Assembly: GCF_026130545.1 (NCBI RefSeq)
Contig: NZ_JAMOIM010000010.1
Coordinates: 151,363 to 215,362 of the forward strand
Length of the DNA: 64,000 nt
Direction: 5' to 3'
From: Lichenifustis flavocetrariae
GTDB lineage: Bacteria > Pseudomonadota > Alphaproteobacteria > Rhizobiales > Beijerinckiaceae
Each line of letters begins with the position of its first letter. Position 1 is the first letter of the stretch. The notes beneath the pieces are model-generated. The model had not been told where the DNA came from. It saw only the letters and a list, made by a program, of their open reading frames with translations, and searched no databases. The position numbers and the translations under genes are program-made. Below, piece by piece: positions 17,762-27,330 of this stretch.

Positions 17762-18787
17762 CTACCGTGCGCGGGCCATACGCCGAAATGCACCGAGACC
17801 TCCGAACAGCCGGCCCAGCCGCAGACCGACTCGGCCCAGAAGCGCCGATTGCATCGCGAAGGACGCTATGAGGAAGAAGACCCGTTGGTTCCGATGAAGA
17901 CGCGGAACGATCACATGGCGCAGCGTCGCGGCCGTCGTCCGAAGGTCCAGCCAATTGTCGGCGCGGAGCGCTCGCGCATATTCATCCAGCAATAGCCGCA
18001 CGAAGCGCGGCGCGATGAGGTTCCGGCTGAACCACCGACCCGGCGATGCCTCGTCGGGAAAGGCCGCGAAAAGCTTGTCGGCATAGATGAGACGCGAGCG
18101 CGCCATGATTGGCGAGAAGGATGTGGAGCCGGCATGGATGCGCCACTGGGACAAGGGTTTGTCCAGGTAGACGTGGGTGTAACCGGCTCGGAACATCCGC
18201 AGGAAGAGGTCATCATCCTCATAGCCGCACAGACGCTCATCAAAGCCGCCGACGGCGTCAAACGCGGCTCTCACAATGAGCGACGCAGAAGGAAGGACGA
18301 ACATGTCGTCGCGAAGACAATCCTGGACCGAGGTTTTGGGATGACGGCTGGGCAGTCGGTCGAGCTTACGGCGCAGGACGACGGCGCCGGCTTCATCGAT
18401 CTCGTCGAGGTTGCTGTAGACCCAGCCGAGCCTGCCGGCTTCGGAGTGCAGGATCGTCCTTTCGAGCTCCTCAAGGTGAAACGGATACCAGAGGTCGTCC
18501 TGATCCAGAAAGGCGATGTGAGAGCCGTTGGACAGACGCACGCCCAGGTTTCGCGCCGAGGACTGGCCGCCATTGCCCCTTGCGACCAGACGAATCGGAT
18601 ACACCGCGGCCAAACGCGTCACGATGGCGGGACCGTCATCCGTGGAGCCGTCGTCGACGACGATGATCTCGTCGGCGGCCCGGATTTGCGTGACGATGCT
18701 CATCAGCGCCGCTTCAATGAAAGCCGCCCCATTGTAGAGCGGGACAACCGCCGCAATTGTCAGCGATTCTTGATCCCGTTCCGGCAT
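17762..18787 (-). CDS. Family 2 glycosyltransferase
   Basis: 341 residues from ATG at 18787 (MPERDQESLTIAAVVPLYNG). The GT-A fold motifs are clear: VVPLYNGAAFIEAAL, the nucleotide-sugar aspartates in IIVVDDGSTDDG, and the DxD-type HIAFLDQDDLWYP, followed by GYEDDDLFLRMFRAGY. The C-terminal part is basic and hydrophobic (VFFLIASFAMQSALLGRVGL) and may lie on the membrane. It probably adds a sugar to a surface glycan. The gene is isolated; nothing near it points to a specific polysaccharide. It diverges from ftsE across a gap containing a CtrA-type site. Confidence 0.85.
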   Translation of the reverse strand: MPERDQESLTIAAVVPLYNGAAFIEAALMSIVTQIRAADEIIVVDDGSTDDGPAIVTRLAAVYPIRLVARGNGGQSSARNLGVRLSNGSHIAFLDQDDLWYPFHLEELERTILHSEAGRLGWVYSNLDEIDEAGAVVLRRKLDRLPSRHPKTSVQDCLRDDMFVLPSASLIVRAAFDAVGGFDERLCGYEDDDLFLRMFRAGYTHVYLDKPLSQWRIHAGSTSFSPIMARSRLIYADKLFAAFPDEASPGRWFSRNLIAPRFVRLLLDEYARALRADNWLDLRTTAATLRHVIVPRLHRNQRVFFLIASFAMQSALLGRVGLRLGRLFGGLGAFRRMARAR

Positions 18788-18959
18788 CGTGGTTCCCTCG
18801 CCATGCTGATCAAACGATAGGTGGGAAAAATGCCCACAAAGAGGCGCGAGAGATTTGAAGATCATTTGGCCTAGCGCTTTGAGCGTGGCCCTCAGGCTGG
18901 CGCCGTACGAACGGCCGACCAACACTGCCATCCGGATAGCTTATCGGACCGCATCGTAG

Positions 18960-18975
18960 TTAATGCTGGATTAAC
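18960..18975 (+). promoter_or_regulatory. CtrA-type binding site upstream of ftsE
   Basis: TTAA, seven bases, TTAAC (TTAATGCTGGATTAAC at 18960-18975) matches the CtrA consensus exactly. It lies about 100 bases upstream of ftsE in the gap shared with the divergent glycosyltransferase. CtrA controls cell-cycle and division genes in Alphaproteobacteria, so regulation of ftsEX is plausible. Binding is inferred from sequence only. Confidence 0.6.
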
Positions 18976-19075
18976 ATTGCCGGACTACAGAGGGACAAAT
19001 CGGTGTCCGGCATCAATCTGAAGGCGAACCGAACGGCCGCCCCCAAAGCCGTCGCCACGCGTGAGGGTGTGCCGC

Positions 19076-19738
19076 TTGGTCCGCTTTGAGAATGTCGGCT
19101 TGCGATACGGGATGGGGCCGGAGATCCTCAAGGATCTCACCTTCTCGATCGAACCTCAGACGTTTCAGTTTCTCACCGGGCCCTCAGGGGCCGGCAAGAC
19201 GACGCTGATGCATTTGATCTTGCTGTCCCTGAAACCCACCCGGGGTCTCATTACCCTGTTTGGCCAGGATGCGACCACGCTCGACAAGAATGCCATCACG
19301 GCGCTGCGTCGGAAGATCGGTGTCGTGTTTCAGGATTTCCGCCTGCTCGATCATCTGACCACCTACGAGAATGTGGCCTTGCCACTGCGGGTTCAGGGTC
19401 GCGAAGAAACGGCCTATCGGGCGGAAGTCGTGGAATTGCTCAAATGGGTCGGGCTCGGCGAGAGAATGCATGCATTGCCCCAGGTTCTCTCAGGGGGTGA
19501 AAAGCAGCGCGCCGCCATTGCCCGGGCCCTCATCGTACGGCCGGAACTCCTCCTGGCCGACGAACCGACCGGTAACGTCGACCCGCCTCTCGCCCGACGG
19601 CTGTTGCGCCTCTTCGTCGAATTGCACAAATCCGGGACCTCGGTGGTGATCGCCACGCATGATCTGGGACTGATGGAGCAGTTCGAGGACGCACGCCGGC
19701 TGGTGCTCGGCGACCGCCGCCTGCATGTCTATGACTGA
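19076..19738 (+). CDS. ftsE: Cell division ATP-binding protein FtsE
   Basis: About 220 residues from a TTG at 19076 (read MVRFENVGLRYG), which fits the family start; a GTG at 19061 in the same frame is the alternative. Walker A is GPSGAGKTTLMH, the signature is LSGGEKQRAAIARAL, and Walker B is ELLLADEPTGNVDP; the Q-loop is VFQDFRLLDHLT. FtsE with FtsX forms a membrane complex that links the divisome to peptidoglycan hydrolases. The gap to ftsX is 18 bases. No ATG start is available, which may keep translation low. Confidence 0.93.
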   Translation: MVRFENVGLRYGMGPEILKDLTFSIEPQTFQFLTGPSGAGKTTLMHLILLSLKPTRGLITLFGQDATTLDKNAITALRRKIGVVFQDFRLLDHLTTYENVALPLRVQGREETAYRAEVVELLKWVGLGERMHALPQVLSGGEKQRAAIARALIVRPELLLADEPTGNVDPPLARRLLRLFVELHKSGTSVVIATHDLGLMEQFEDARRLVLGDRRLHVYD

Positions 19739-19756
19739 CCGCGAGGCACCCGGGCG

Positions 19757-20740
19757 ATGAGCGAGAAACCGGCGCCACAGGTCGTTCGCGTCGATCCAAC
19801 TGCGGCCGCTGCGCCGGCGACGGACACGAATGAGCTCACGCTCAGCCGCAACGCCCCACTCGTCCCTGCGGCCTCCATCGCGAGCCGATCGCTCGTGACC
19901 GTCATTGCCATCATGACGTTTCTCAGCGCGCTCGCGGCGGGCAGCGGCCTGTTGATCGCCGGGGCGTCGCAGGATTGGCAACGCTCGGTCGCAAGCGAGA
20001 TGACGGTGCAGATCCGTCCGCTGGCCGGGCATGATCTCGAGGACGAAGTCACCAAGGCTGCCGCCATCGTGCGAGCCACGGAGGGGGTGTCGAGCGTCGA
20101 GGTCTATGCAAAGGACGCTTCCGAGAAGCTGCTCGAACCCTGGCTCGGGACCGGATTGAACCTCGATGAGTTGCCCGTGCCGCGTCTCATCGCGGTCAAG
20201 ACCGACCCGAGCCATCCGCCCGATCTACCGGCGCTCCGCCAACGCCTCGCGGCGGCGATTGCCGGCGCCAGCGTCGACGATCACCAGCTCTGGTTCGCCT
20301 GGCTCGCGACCATGGCCAATACGGTCGTGGTGATCGCGAGCCTGATCTTCGCGCTCGTGCTCGTCGCCATGTTTCTCACTGTCGCCTTTGCGACGCGTGG
20401 CGCCATGGCCGGAAACCACGAGATCATCGGCATCCTGCATTTCGTCGGCGCCGAGGATCGTTTCATCGCGCGCGAGTTCCAGCACCATTTCCTGCGCCTC
20501 GGCCTGCGTGGTGGCACCATCGGCGGTCTTTGTGCCGTCGCGTCGTTTCTCGCCGCAGGGCTCGTCCGGGCGCATCTGCAAGCGACGCCGGGCGGCGATG
20601 AGCTGGAAGCTCTGTTCGGAACGTTCTCGCTCGGTTTCAAGGGCTACGCGACGATCGTCGCGATCTCCCTCTCGATCGCGGTCGCGACCGGCGCCATGTC
20701 GCGGGCGATCGTCTTCCGTCACCTGCAGAAGATGGGGTGA
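19757..20740 (+). CDS. ftsX: Cell division protein FtsX
   Basis: 327 residues. A long cytoplasmic N-terminal tail precedes the first membrane helix (about residues 40-65). Then comes a periplasmic domain (EMTVQIRPLAGHDLEDEVTK to about 170) and three C-terminal helices in the FtsX permease region (TVVVIASLIFALVLVAMFLT, and a final pair near 255-315). NHEIIGILHFVGAEDRFIAR is the conserved cytoplasmic stretch that contacts FtsE. It follows ftsE directly. The partner hydrolase activator (EnvC-like) is not in this window. Confidence 0.92.
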   Translation: MSEKPAPQVVRVDPTAAAAPATDTNELTLSRNAPLVPAASIASRSLVTVIAIMTFLSALAAGSGLLIAGASQDWQRSVASEMTVQIRPLAGHDLEDEVTKAAAIVRATEGVSSVEVYAKDASEKLLEPWLGTGLNLDELPVPRLIAVKTDPSHPPDLPALRQRLAAAIAGASVDDHQLWFAWLATMANTVVVIASLIFALVLVAMFLTVAFATRGAMAGNHEIIGILHFVGAEDRFIAREFQHHFLRLGLRGGTIGGLCAVASFLAAGLVRAHLQATPGGDELEALFGTFSLGFKGYATIVAISLSIAVATGAMSRAIVFRHLQKMG

Positions 20741-20843
20741 TGCGGTCTCCCCCTCCTTCGCACCCGCTGCCGTATGACGGCCTCATTGGCGGAGGAATGA
20801 TCGTCATCGCACCGAACAGCCGAAGCGGGAGGACCGGACGCGC

Positions 20844-21509
20844 ATGAAGGGTCGCGACCGAGCGGCGGCACTCCCGTTCCCAACCGGGCGCGCGTGGCGC
20901 GTCGCATGTGGTGTGGTCCTGATCGGCACCGTGGCGATGGGGCTCGGGTTTCTGCGTTTTGCGGAGAGTTTGACGACCCGCGAAACCGTCCCGGCCCGGC
21001 ATGCGGACGGCCTCGTCGTCCTCACGGGAGGCGCCGATCGGGTGTCAGACGCTGTCGAGTTGCTGGTCGACGGCAGAGCCGACAGGCTTCTCATCACGGG
21101 CGTCAATCCGACGACCTCGCCTGAAAGCCTCGCCCGACGGGTGCCGAAAGTCCGGACCCTTGTGGACTGCTGTGTGACGCTCGGCTACCGGGCGCTCGAT
21201 ACGAGCGGCAACGCCAAGGAAACGGCGCAATGGGTGGCGGCGAATCACATCCGGTCGCTGATCGTCGTCACATCCAACTACCACATGCCCCGCGCGCTCG
21301 CCGAAATCGCTCAAGCGGTCGACGACGTGGAGCTGGTACCCTACCCCGTGGTCAGTGAGACGGCCAAGGATTGCCCCTGGTGGCAAAGCCTGCATCGCAC
21401 CCGACTCATCGCGTCGGAATATCTGAAATACGTCGTGGTCATGGTGCGGCAGACCCTGCTGCCGCGCCCAAAACCCAGCGGTCCCGCCGTCATCGCCCAG
21501 GGCGGCTGA
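20844..21509 (+). CDS. YdcF/ElyC-family (DUF218) envelope protein
   Basis: 221 residues: one N-terminal membrane helix (VACGVVLIGTVAMGLGFLRF), then the DUF218 core with VVLTGGADRVSDAVELL, a GNAKETAQWV motif and VVTSNYHMPRALAEI, which carries the conserved SxYHMPRA signature. E. coli members (ElyC, SanA, YdcF) act in envelope integrity, though their reaction is not settled. It follows ftsX on the same strand after about 100 bases, as in many Rhizobiales, which suggests co-regulation with division genes. Confidence 0.85.
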   Translation: MKGRDRAAALPFPTGRAWRVACGVVLIGTVAMGLGFLRFAESLTTRETVPARHADGLVVLTGGADRVSDAVELLVDGRADRLLITGVNPTTSPESLARRVPKVRTLVDCCVTLGYRALDTSGNAKETAQWVAANHIRSLIVVTSNYHMPRALAEIAQAVDDVELVPYPVVSETAKDCPWWQSLHRTRLIASEYLKYVVVMVRQTLLPRPKPSGPAVIAQGG

Positions 21510-21536
21510 CGGCTTCCTTCGCGAACCCCGGCGCGC

Positions 21537-22769
21537 CTAAACGTCGAGCACGAGCCGGGAGGGATCTTCCAGGGCTTCCTTGACCCGCACCAGGAATGTC
21601 ACGGCCTCCCGTCCATCGACGATGCGATGGTCATAGGACAGGGCGAGATACATCATCGGCCGCACCTCGACCTTGCCGCCGATCACCACCGGACGCTCCT
21701 GGATCTTGTGCATGCCCAGAATGCCCGATTGCGGGGCGTTGAGGATCGGGGTCGACATGAGCGACCCATAGATGCCGCCATTGGTGATGGTGAACGTGCC
21801 GCCCTGCATGTCCTCCATCTTCATGGTGCCGTCGCGGGCGCTCTTTCCGAAGGCCGCGATGGTCTTTTCGATTTCGGCGAGATTGAGCGCGTCCGCATCC
21901 CGCACCACGGGAACCACGAGCCCCTTCTCGGTGCCGACCGCGATGCCGACATGGTAGAAATTCTTGAACACGATGTCGTTGCCGTCGATCTCCGCATTGA
22001 CGGCCGGCAATTCGCGTAGCGCGCTGACGCAGGCTTTGACGAAAAAGCCCATGAACCCGAGCTTGGCGCCGTGCTTCTTCTCGAACACATCCTTGTAGCG
22101 GCTGCGGAGCGCCATGACGCCGCTCATGTCGACCTCGTTGAAGGTCGTCAACATGGCGGCGGTGTTCTGGGCGTCCTTGAGGCGCCGGGCGATGGTCTGC
22201 CGCAGCTTCGTCATGCGGACGCGTTCTTCGCGCGCGGCGTCGGTGGGCTTCGAGGGCGCACGTGGAACCGGCGCGGGTTGCGGCTTCGGCTCGGGAGCTC
22301 GCGCCGCGACAGGCGCTTCCTCACGCAATGCGCTGAGAACGTCGCCCTTCAGAACCTGGCCGCGTTTGCCGGACCCCGCCACGGACTCGGTGTCGAGGCC
22401 ATTCTCGGCCGCGATCTTGGCCGCCGAGGGCGCCGGCGGCATGCTGGTTCCGGACTTGGCGGCCGGCGTTGGAGCAGGTGCAGGAGCGGCAGCGGGCTTC
22501 GGGGCTTCGGCCTTGGCGGCAGGCGCAGCCCCGGCGGCATCGATCTGCCCGAGCAACGCGCCCGGCTCCACCGTCTCGCCGTCCTTGGCCACGATCTCGG
22601 AGAGGACACCGGCTGCAGGCGCATTGACTTCCAGCGTGACCTTGTCGGTTTCCAGTTCCAGCAGCGGCTCATCCGCCTTGACGGTCTCGCCGGGCTTCTT
22701 GAACCACTTGCCGATCGTCGCCTCGGAGACCGATTCGCCCAGTGTGGGCACGCGGATTTCGGTTGCCAT
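21537..22769 (-). CDS. sucB: Dihydrolipoamide succinyltransferase, E2 of 2-oxoglutarate dehydrogenase
   Basis: 410 residues in the standard order: lipoyl domain ([19 protein letters not shown], lipoylated Lys near residue 43), an Ala/Pro-rich linker, the peripheral subunit-binding domain ([20 protein letters not shown]), and the catalytic acyltransferase domain ending in [17 protein letters not shown] with the active-site His and Asp. It transfers the succinyl group to CoA. The gene follows the YciI-like gene by three bases. The E3 gene lpdA is not next to it in this window. Confidence 0.96.
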   Translation of the reverse strand: MATEIRVPTLGESVSEATIGKWFKKPGETVKADEPLLELETDKVTLEVNAPAAGVLSEIVAKDGETVEPGALLGQIDAAGAAPAAKAEAPKPAAAPAPAPTPAAKSGTSMPPAPSAAKIAAENGLDTESVAGSGKRGQVLKGDVLSALREEAPVAARAPEPKPQPAPVPRAPSKPTDAAREERVRMTKLRQTIARRLKDAQNTAAMLTTFNEVDMSGVMALRSRYKDVFEKKHGAKLGFMGFFVKACVSALRELPAVNAEIDGNDIVFKNFYHVGIAVGTEKGLVVPVVRDADALNLAEIEKTIAAFGKSARDGTMKMEDMQGGTFTITNGGIYGSLMSTPILNAPQSGILGMHKIQERPVVIGGKVEVRPMMYLALSYDHRIVDGREAVTFLVRVKEALEDPSRLVLDV

Positions 22770-22772
22770 CGT

Positions 22773-23105
22773 TCAGCGTCTCGCGGTGGTTTGCAGGTCG
22801 GCGGTCAAGCCGCGAACATAGGTTCGGGGCATCGGAGATATCTCGTAACTGAAACCGAGGCCGGCTCCAAGGATCGGGTCGTCCTCGATGAGGGCGCGCG
22901 CGTCCGCTTCGGTCTCGGCCCGCACGATTCCGAGGCCCCAGGCCCCCTTGGGGTCGAGCACCGGGCCGAACACGACGGCATTGCCGCGAGCGAGCAACTC
23001 GTTCCAGTAATCGGCGTGCCGACCCATGACGGCCGCCTCGGCGTCCGTCATGTCATGCGCGATGGTCGGCCGCGGTGCGTTGAGCCGGCTGAAGAAATAG
23101 GCCAT
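22773..23105 (-). CDS. YciI-like protein inserted between sucA and sucB
   Basis: 110 residues with the YciI dimeric alpha/beta-barrel pattern: MAYFFSRLNAPRPTIAHDM, then MGRHADYWNELLARGNAVVF, and EADARALIEDDPILGAGLGF. The conserved His of YciI proteins would be in the MGRHADYW segment. Spacing is ten bases from the sucA stop and three to sucB, so it is part of the operon. Its role in the 2-oxoglutarate dehydrogenase context is unknown. YciI proteins have been linked to small-molecule hydrolysis or isomerisation, which I only note. Confidence 0.85.
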   Translation of the reverse strand: MAYFFSRLNAPRPTIAHDMTDAEAAVMGRHADYWNELLARGNAVVFGPVLDPKGAWGLGIVRAETEADARALIEDDPILGAGLGFSYEISPMPRTYVRGLTADLQTTARR

Positions 23106-23115
23106 CGTCCGTCCG

Positions 23116-26076
23116 TTAGCCCGCGAAGACGTCGTCCAGGAAGGCCTTGAGCTGAGCCAGATGCTTCGACATCAAACCGGTCGCCGTGGCAGCCGCAGCC
23201 GGTCGGCCCGCGTAGCGCGGGCGCTTCGCCTTGATGTCACACTGGTTCAGCACCCATTCGAGATAAGGGTCGACGAAGGTCCAGGATCCCATGTTCTTGG
23301 GCTCTTCCTGGCACCACACAACATCGGCGTTCTTGAAGCGACCGAGTTCCGCGACAAGGCGCTTCAGCGGGAACGGATAGAGCTGCTCGACGCGCATCAG
23401 ATAGACATCGTCGATGCCCCGCTTTTCGCGCTCCTCGAACAGGTCGTAATAGACCTTGCCCGAGCAGAGAACGACACGGCGGATCTTGGCATCCGGCTGT
23501 AGCGTGATCGGCCCGGTGCTCGTCGCCGCATCGTCGAGCAGGACGCGATGGAAGGTCGATCCGTCGGCGAGGAGATCCAGCGTCGACACGGCCCGCTTGT
23601 GCCGCAGCAGTGACTTCGGCGTCATCAGGATCAGCGGCTTGCGGATGTCGCGCTTCAACTGGCGGCGCAGGATGTGGAAGTAGTTCGCAGGCGTCGTCAC
23701 ATTGGCGACCTGCATGTTGTCTTCCGCGCACATCTGCAGGAAGCGCTCGAGGCGGGCGGAGGAATGCTCCGGCCCCTGGCCTTCGTAGCCATGCGGCAGC
23801 AGGCAAACAAGGCCCGACATGCGCAGCCACTTGCGCTCGCCGGATGAGACGAACTGGTCGAACACCACCTGGGCGCCGTTGGCGAAATCGCCGAACTGGC
23901 CTTCCCACAGCGTCAGGGCATTGGGCTCGCTCAGCGAATAGCCGTATTCGAAGCCGAGCACGGCCTCTTCGGACAGCATCGAGTTGATGACTTCGTAATT
24001 GGCCTGGCCGTCCCGGATGTTGTTGAGTGGGATCAGCCGGGCCTCGGTCTCCTGGTCGATCAGCACGGAATGGCGCTGCGAGAAGGTGCCGCGCTCCGAA
24101 TCCTGTCCCGACAGGCGAACCGGCCTTCCCTCGTCAAGGAGCGACCCGAACGCGAGCGCCTCGGCGGTGGCCCAATCGAGCCCCTCGCCGGTCTCGATCA
24201 TCTTGCGCCGGTTGTCGAGGAAGCGGCCGATCGTCTTATGGACGTTGAACCCCTCGGGAACGGTCGTGATCCGATTGCCGATGAGCTTGAGCTTGCCCAG
24301 TTCAACGCCGGTCGCGCCGCGACGCTCCTCGTCGCTCATCTCGCCGCCGGCATATTTCAGCCCCGACCAGCGTCCGTCGAGCCAATCGGCCTTGTTGGGA
24401 CGGTAGCTCTGCCCAGCCTCGAACTCGGCGTCGAGGCGCGAGCGCCATGTGGCCTTCGCGGCATCGACCTCGGCTTGGCTCACCACGCCCTCGGCAAGCA
24501 GCTTCTTGGCGTAGATGTCCAGCGTGGAAGGGTGACCCTTGATCTTCTTGTACATCAGGGGCTGAGTGAAGCCCGGCTCATCGCCTTCGTTGTGACCGAA
24601 GCGGCGATAGCAGAACATATCGATGACGACCGGCTTGTGGAATTTCTGCCGGAACTCGATCGCGATCTTAGCCGCGAATGTCACGGCTTCCGGATCGTCG
24701 CCATTCACATGGAAGATCGGTGCCTCGATCATCTTGGCGACGTCGCTTGGGTAGGGCGACGACCGCGAATAGCGCGGATAGGTCGTGAAGCCGATCTGGT
24801 TGTTGATGATGAAGTGGATCGAGCCGCCGGTGCGGTGCCCCTTCAGCCCGGACAGGCCGAAGCATTCCGCGATCACGCCCTGGCCCGCGAAGGCGGCATC
24901 GCCGTGCAGAAGCAGCGGCAGGACCTGGGTCCGGTCGATCGTGTCGCCGAGTTGATCTTGCTTGGCCCGCACCTTGCCCAGCACCACCGGATCGACGATC
25001 TCGAGATGCGACGGGTTCGCGGTCAACGAGAGATGCACGGTGTTGCCGTCGAAATCGCGATCCGAAGAGGCACCCAGGTGGTATTTGACGTCGCCCGAGC
25101 CTTCCACCTCGCTCGGCGAGGCGGAGCCGCCCTTGAACTCGTGGAAGATCGCCCGGTGCGGCTTGTGCATGACGTTGCTCAGTACGTTGAGCCGGCCCCG
25201 GTGGGCCATGCCGAGCACGATCTGCTTCACGCCGAGCGCGCCGCCGCGCTTGATGATCTGCTCCAGCGCCGGGATCATCGATTCACCGCCATCGAGCCCG
25301 AAGCGCTTCGTCCCGGTGTAACGAACATCGAGAAACTTCTCGAAGCCTTCGGCCTCGACCAATTTGTTGAGGATGGCGCGCTTGCCTTCCGGCGTGAAGG
25401 AAATCTCCTTGTCGGGCCCTTCGATACGGAGCTGCATCCATGCCTTCTCGTCGGGATCCGACATGTGCATGAATTCGAAACCGATGGTCGAGCAATAGGT
25501 GCGGCGCAGGATCGCGACCATCTCGGGCACGGTCGCGTATTCCAGCCCAAGCACGTTGTCGATAAAGATCGGACGATCGTAGTCGGCTTCGGTGAAACCG
25601 AAGCTCGACGGGCTCAGCTCCTCGCGGTCGCGCGTGGGTTCGAGCCCGAGCGGATCGAGGTCGGCATGCAGATGGCCGCGCATCCGGAAGGCGCGGATCA
25701 TCATGATCGCCCGCACGCTGTCCTGCGTGGCGAGCTTGACGTCGGCCCCGGACACCGGCTGACCGGCCTCCTGCTTCTTCAGCTTGATCTTGTCGCCGAC
25801 CGCCTTCTCAATCGTGGCCCAGTTGCCGTCGAGCGCGGAGACGAGTTCGCCGTTGGCGACCTGCGGCCAATTCGGGGCCTTCCATGAGGCACCGCGGGCA
25901 TTGCTCTCGACAGCGGACGGGTCGTCGTTCAACCCGTCGAAGTAGGAGCGCCACTGCGGGTCGACACTCGATGGATCCTGTTCATAGGCGGCCTGGAGCT
26001 GTTCCAGGTAGGCCGCATTGCCCCCGTAAAGAAAACTCGGCTCAACCGCGCCTTGGGGTTGCTCTCCACGTGCCAT
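23116..26076 (-). CDS. sucA: 2-oxoglutarate dehydrogenase E1 component
   Basis: 986 residues from ATG at 26076 (MARGEQPQGAVEPSFLYGGN), typical for SucA; an upstream TTG two codons earlier is less likely. The substrate-binding and ThDP regions are visible: KRFGLDGGESMIPALEQI, LGMAHRGRLNVLSNVMHKP, the ThDP/Mg motif HGDAAFAGQGVIAECFGLS, and FCYRRFGHNEGDEPGFTQP. It decarboxylates 2-oxoglutarate and succinylates the E2 lipoyl group. It is transcribed with sucCD upstream and yciI-sucB downstream. Confidence 0.97.
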   Translation of the reverse strand: MARGEQPQGAVEPSFLYGGNAAYLEQLQAAYEQDPSSVDPQWRSYFDGLNDDPSAVESNARGASWKAPNWPQVANGELVSALDGNWATIEKAVGDKIKLKKQEAGQPVSGADVKLATQDSVRAIMMIRAFRMRGHLHADLDPLGLEPTRDREELSPSSFGFTEADYDRPIFIDNVLGLEYATVPEMVAILRRTYCSTIGFEFMHMSDPDEKAWMQLRIEGPDKEISFTPEGKRAILNKLVEAEGFEKFLDVRYTGTKRFGLDGGESMIPALEQIIKRGGALGVKQIVLGMAHRGRLNVLSNVMHKPHRAIFHEFKGGSASPSEVEGSGDVKYHLGASSDRDFDGNTVHLSLTANPSHLEIVDPVVLGKVRAKQDQLGDTIDRTQVLPLLLHGDAAFAGQGVIAECFGLSGLKGHRTGGSIHFIINNQIGFTTYPRYSRSSPYPSDVAKMIEAPIFHVNGDDPEAVTFAAKIAIEFRQKFHKPVVIDMFCYRRFGHNEGDEPGFTQPLMYKKIKGHPSTLDIYAKKLLAEGVVSQAEVDAAKATWRSRLDAEFEAGQSYRPNKADWLDGRWSGLKYAGGEMSDEERRGATGVELGKLKLIGNRITTVPEGFNVHKTIGRFLDNRRKMIETGEGLDWATAEALAFGSLLDEGRPVRLSGQDSERGTFSQRHSVLIDQETEARLIPLNNIRDGQANYEVINSMLSEEAVLGFEYGYSLSEPNALTLWEGQFGDFANGAQVVFDQFVSSGERKWLRMSGLVCLLPHGYEGQGPEHSSARLERFLQMCAEDNMQVANVTTPANYFHILRRQLKRDIRKPLILMTPKSLLRHKRAVSTLDLLADGSTFHRVLLDDAATSTGPITLQPDAKIRRVVLCSGKVYYDLFEEREKRGIDDVYLMRVEQLYPFPLKRLVAELGRFKNADVVWCQEEPKNMGSWTFVDPYLEWVLNQCDIKAKRPRYAGRPAAAATATGLMSKHLAQLKAFLDDVFAG

Positions 26077-26224
26077 GATCAAAACGTCCTGGGAGCCCCG
26101 ATGGGCTCCAATGTCGCAAATTGCGAAACGAGATGGGCCTTACATGAGGTTGCCCGATGTCTCTAACAACCAGGTTACGGCGCAGCCGGCACCTTTGGCT
26201 TTCGAGACACGCGGTTAACCCCGA

Positions 26225-27112
26225 CTAACCCGCCTTCAACACGTCCACCAAGGTTTTTCCGAGGCGCGCCGGCGACGGCGACACCCGAATGCCCGCGGCT
26301 TCCATCGCGGCGATCTTGTCCTCCGCGCCGCCCTTGCCGCCCGAGATGATTGCACCCGCATGGCCCATGCGGCGTCCGGGAGGCGCGGTGCGGCCCGCGA
26401 TGAAGCCGACCATCGGCTTCTTGCGGCCCCGCTTCGCTTCGTCCAGCACGAACTGCGCCGCGTCTTCCTCGGCCGAACCGCCGATTTCACCGATCATCAC
26501 GATCGATTCGGTCTTGGGGTCAGCCAGGAACATTTCGAGGATGTCGATGAATTCCGTCCCCTTGACCGGGTCGCCGCCGATGCCGACGGCCGTCGTCTGA
26601 CCGAGGCCCTCGCGCGTCGTCTGGAACACGGCCTCGTAGGTCAGCGTGCCGGAGCGCGACACGATGCCGACGGAGCCCTGCTTGAAGATGTTGCCCGGCA
26701 TGATGCCGATCTTGCATTCGCCCGCCGTCATCACGCCCGGGCAGTTCGGCCCGATGAGGCGCGACTTCGAGCCGGACAACGATCGTTTGACCTTGATCAT
26801 GTCGGCGACCGGAATACCTTCCGTGATGCAGACGATGAGCGGGATCTCGGCATCGATCGCCTCGCAGATCGCATCGGCGGCGCCCGGCGGCGGCACGTAG
26901 ATCACAGAGGCATCGGCTCCGGTCGCCTCACGGGCCTCCTTCACGGTGTCGAACACCGGCAGGTTCAGGTGCATGAGGCCGCCTTTGCCGGGCGAGGTCC
27001 CACCGACCATCTTGGTGCCGTAGGCGATGGCCTGTTCGGAATGAAAGGTGCCGTTCTTGCCGGTGAACCCCTGGCAGAGGACCTTGGTGTTGCGATCGAT
27101 CAGGACGGACAT
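26225..27112 (-). CDS. sucD: Succinyl-CoA synthetase alpha subunit
   Basis: 295 residues. CoA-binding N-terminal motif [17 protein letters not shown], then [14 protein letters not shown]; the second domain has [20 protein letters not shown]. The phosphorylated active-site histidine is in [20 protein letters not shown]. With SucC it interconverts succinyl-CoA and succinate with substrate-level phosphorylation. It lies between sucC and sucA on the same strand; the 218-base gap towards sucC contains a palindromic repeat. Confidence 0.97.
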   Translation of the reverse strand: MSVLIDRNTKVLCQGFTGKNGTFHSEQAIAYGTKMVGGTSPGKGGLMHLNLPVFDTVKEAREATGADASVIYVPPPGAADAICEAIDAEIPLIVCITEGIPVADMIKVKRSLSGSKSRLIGPNCPGVMTAGECKIGIMPGNIFKQGSVGIVSRSGTLTYEAVFQTTREGLGQTTAVGIGGDPVKGTEFIDILEMFLADPKTESIVMIGEIGGSAEEDAAQFVLDEAKRGRKKPMVGFIAGRTAPPGRRMGHAGAIISGGKGGAEDKIAAMEAAGIRVSPSPARLGKTLVDVLKAG

Positions 27113-27187
27113 GCGGCAGTTTCCGTGAAAGTCGTGCGATCTAGGATCGCGAACAGAATTCTTGCTGAGTCAACCGGGCCCTCAGCC

Positions 27188-27222
27188 GTCGTAGCCGGGC
27201 TCGACCCTGCCATCCACGCCTC
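27188..27222. repeat. Alphaproteobacterial intergenic palindromic repeat in the sucC-sucD gap
   Basis: The stretch centred on GCCGGGCTCGACCCTGCCAT resembles the short palindromic element common between genes in Rhizobiales genomes (pattern CCGGGCTCGACCCGGCCATC). It may form a small hairpin in the transcript between sucC and sucD. The identification is from memory of the consensus; copies elsewhere could not be counted. Confidence 0.6.
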
Positions 27223-27330
27223 GATGCGGCCGTCTTTGAGGAGCGCGAGCCCGCAATCCGGCTCTGATGCCCTATTCAAGGCGGGGCATGGCGGTGACGC
27301 GCCGAGTTCAGAAATGGTCACGATGCCGCC

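Noticed and set aside
24070..25887. A 605-codon open frame antisense to sucA
   Set aside because: sucA is unmistakable on the other strand, and the antisense product has no recognisable fold.
26195..26222. Possible CtrA site between sucD and sucA (TTAA then CTAAC)
   Set aside because: The spacing is six rather than seven bases with a mismatched second half-site, so it does not meet the consensus.
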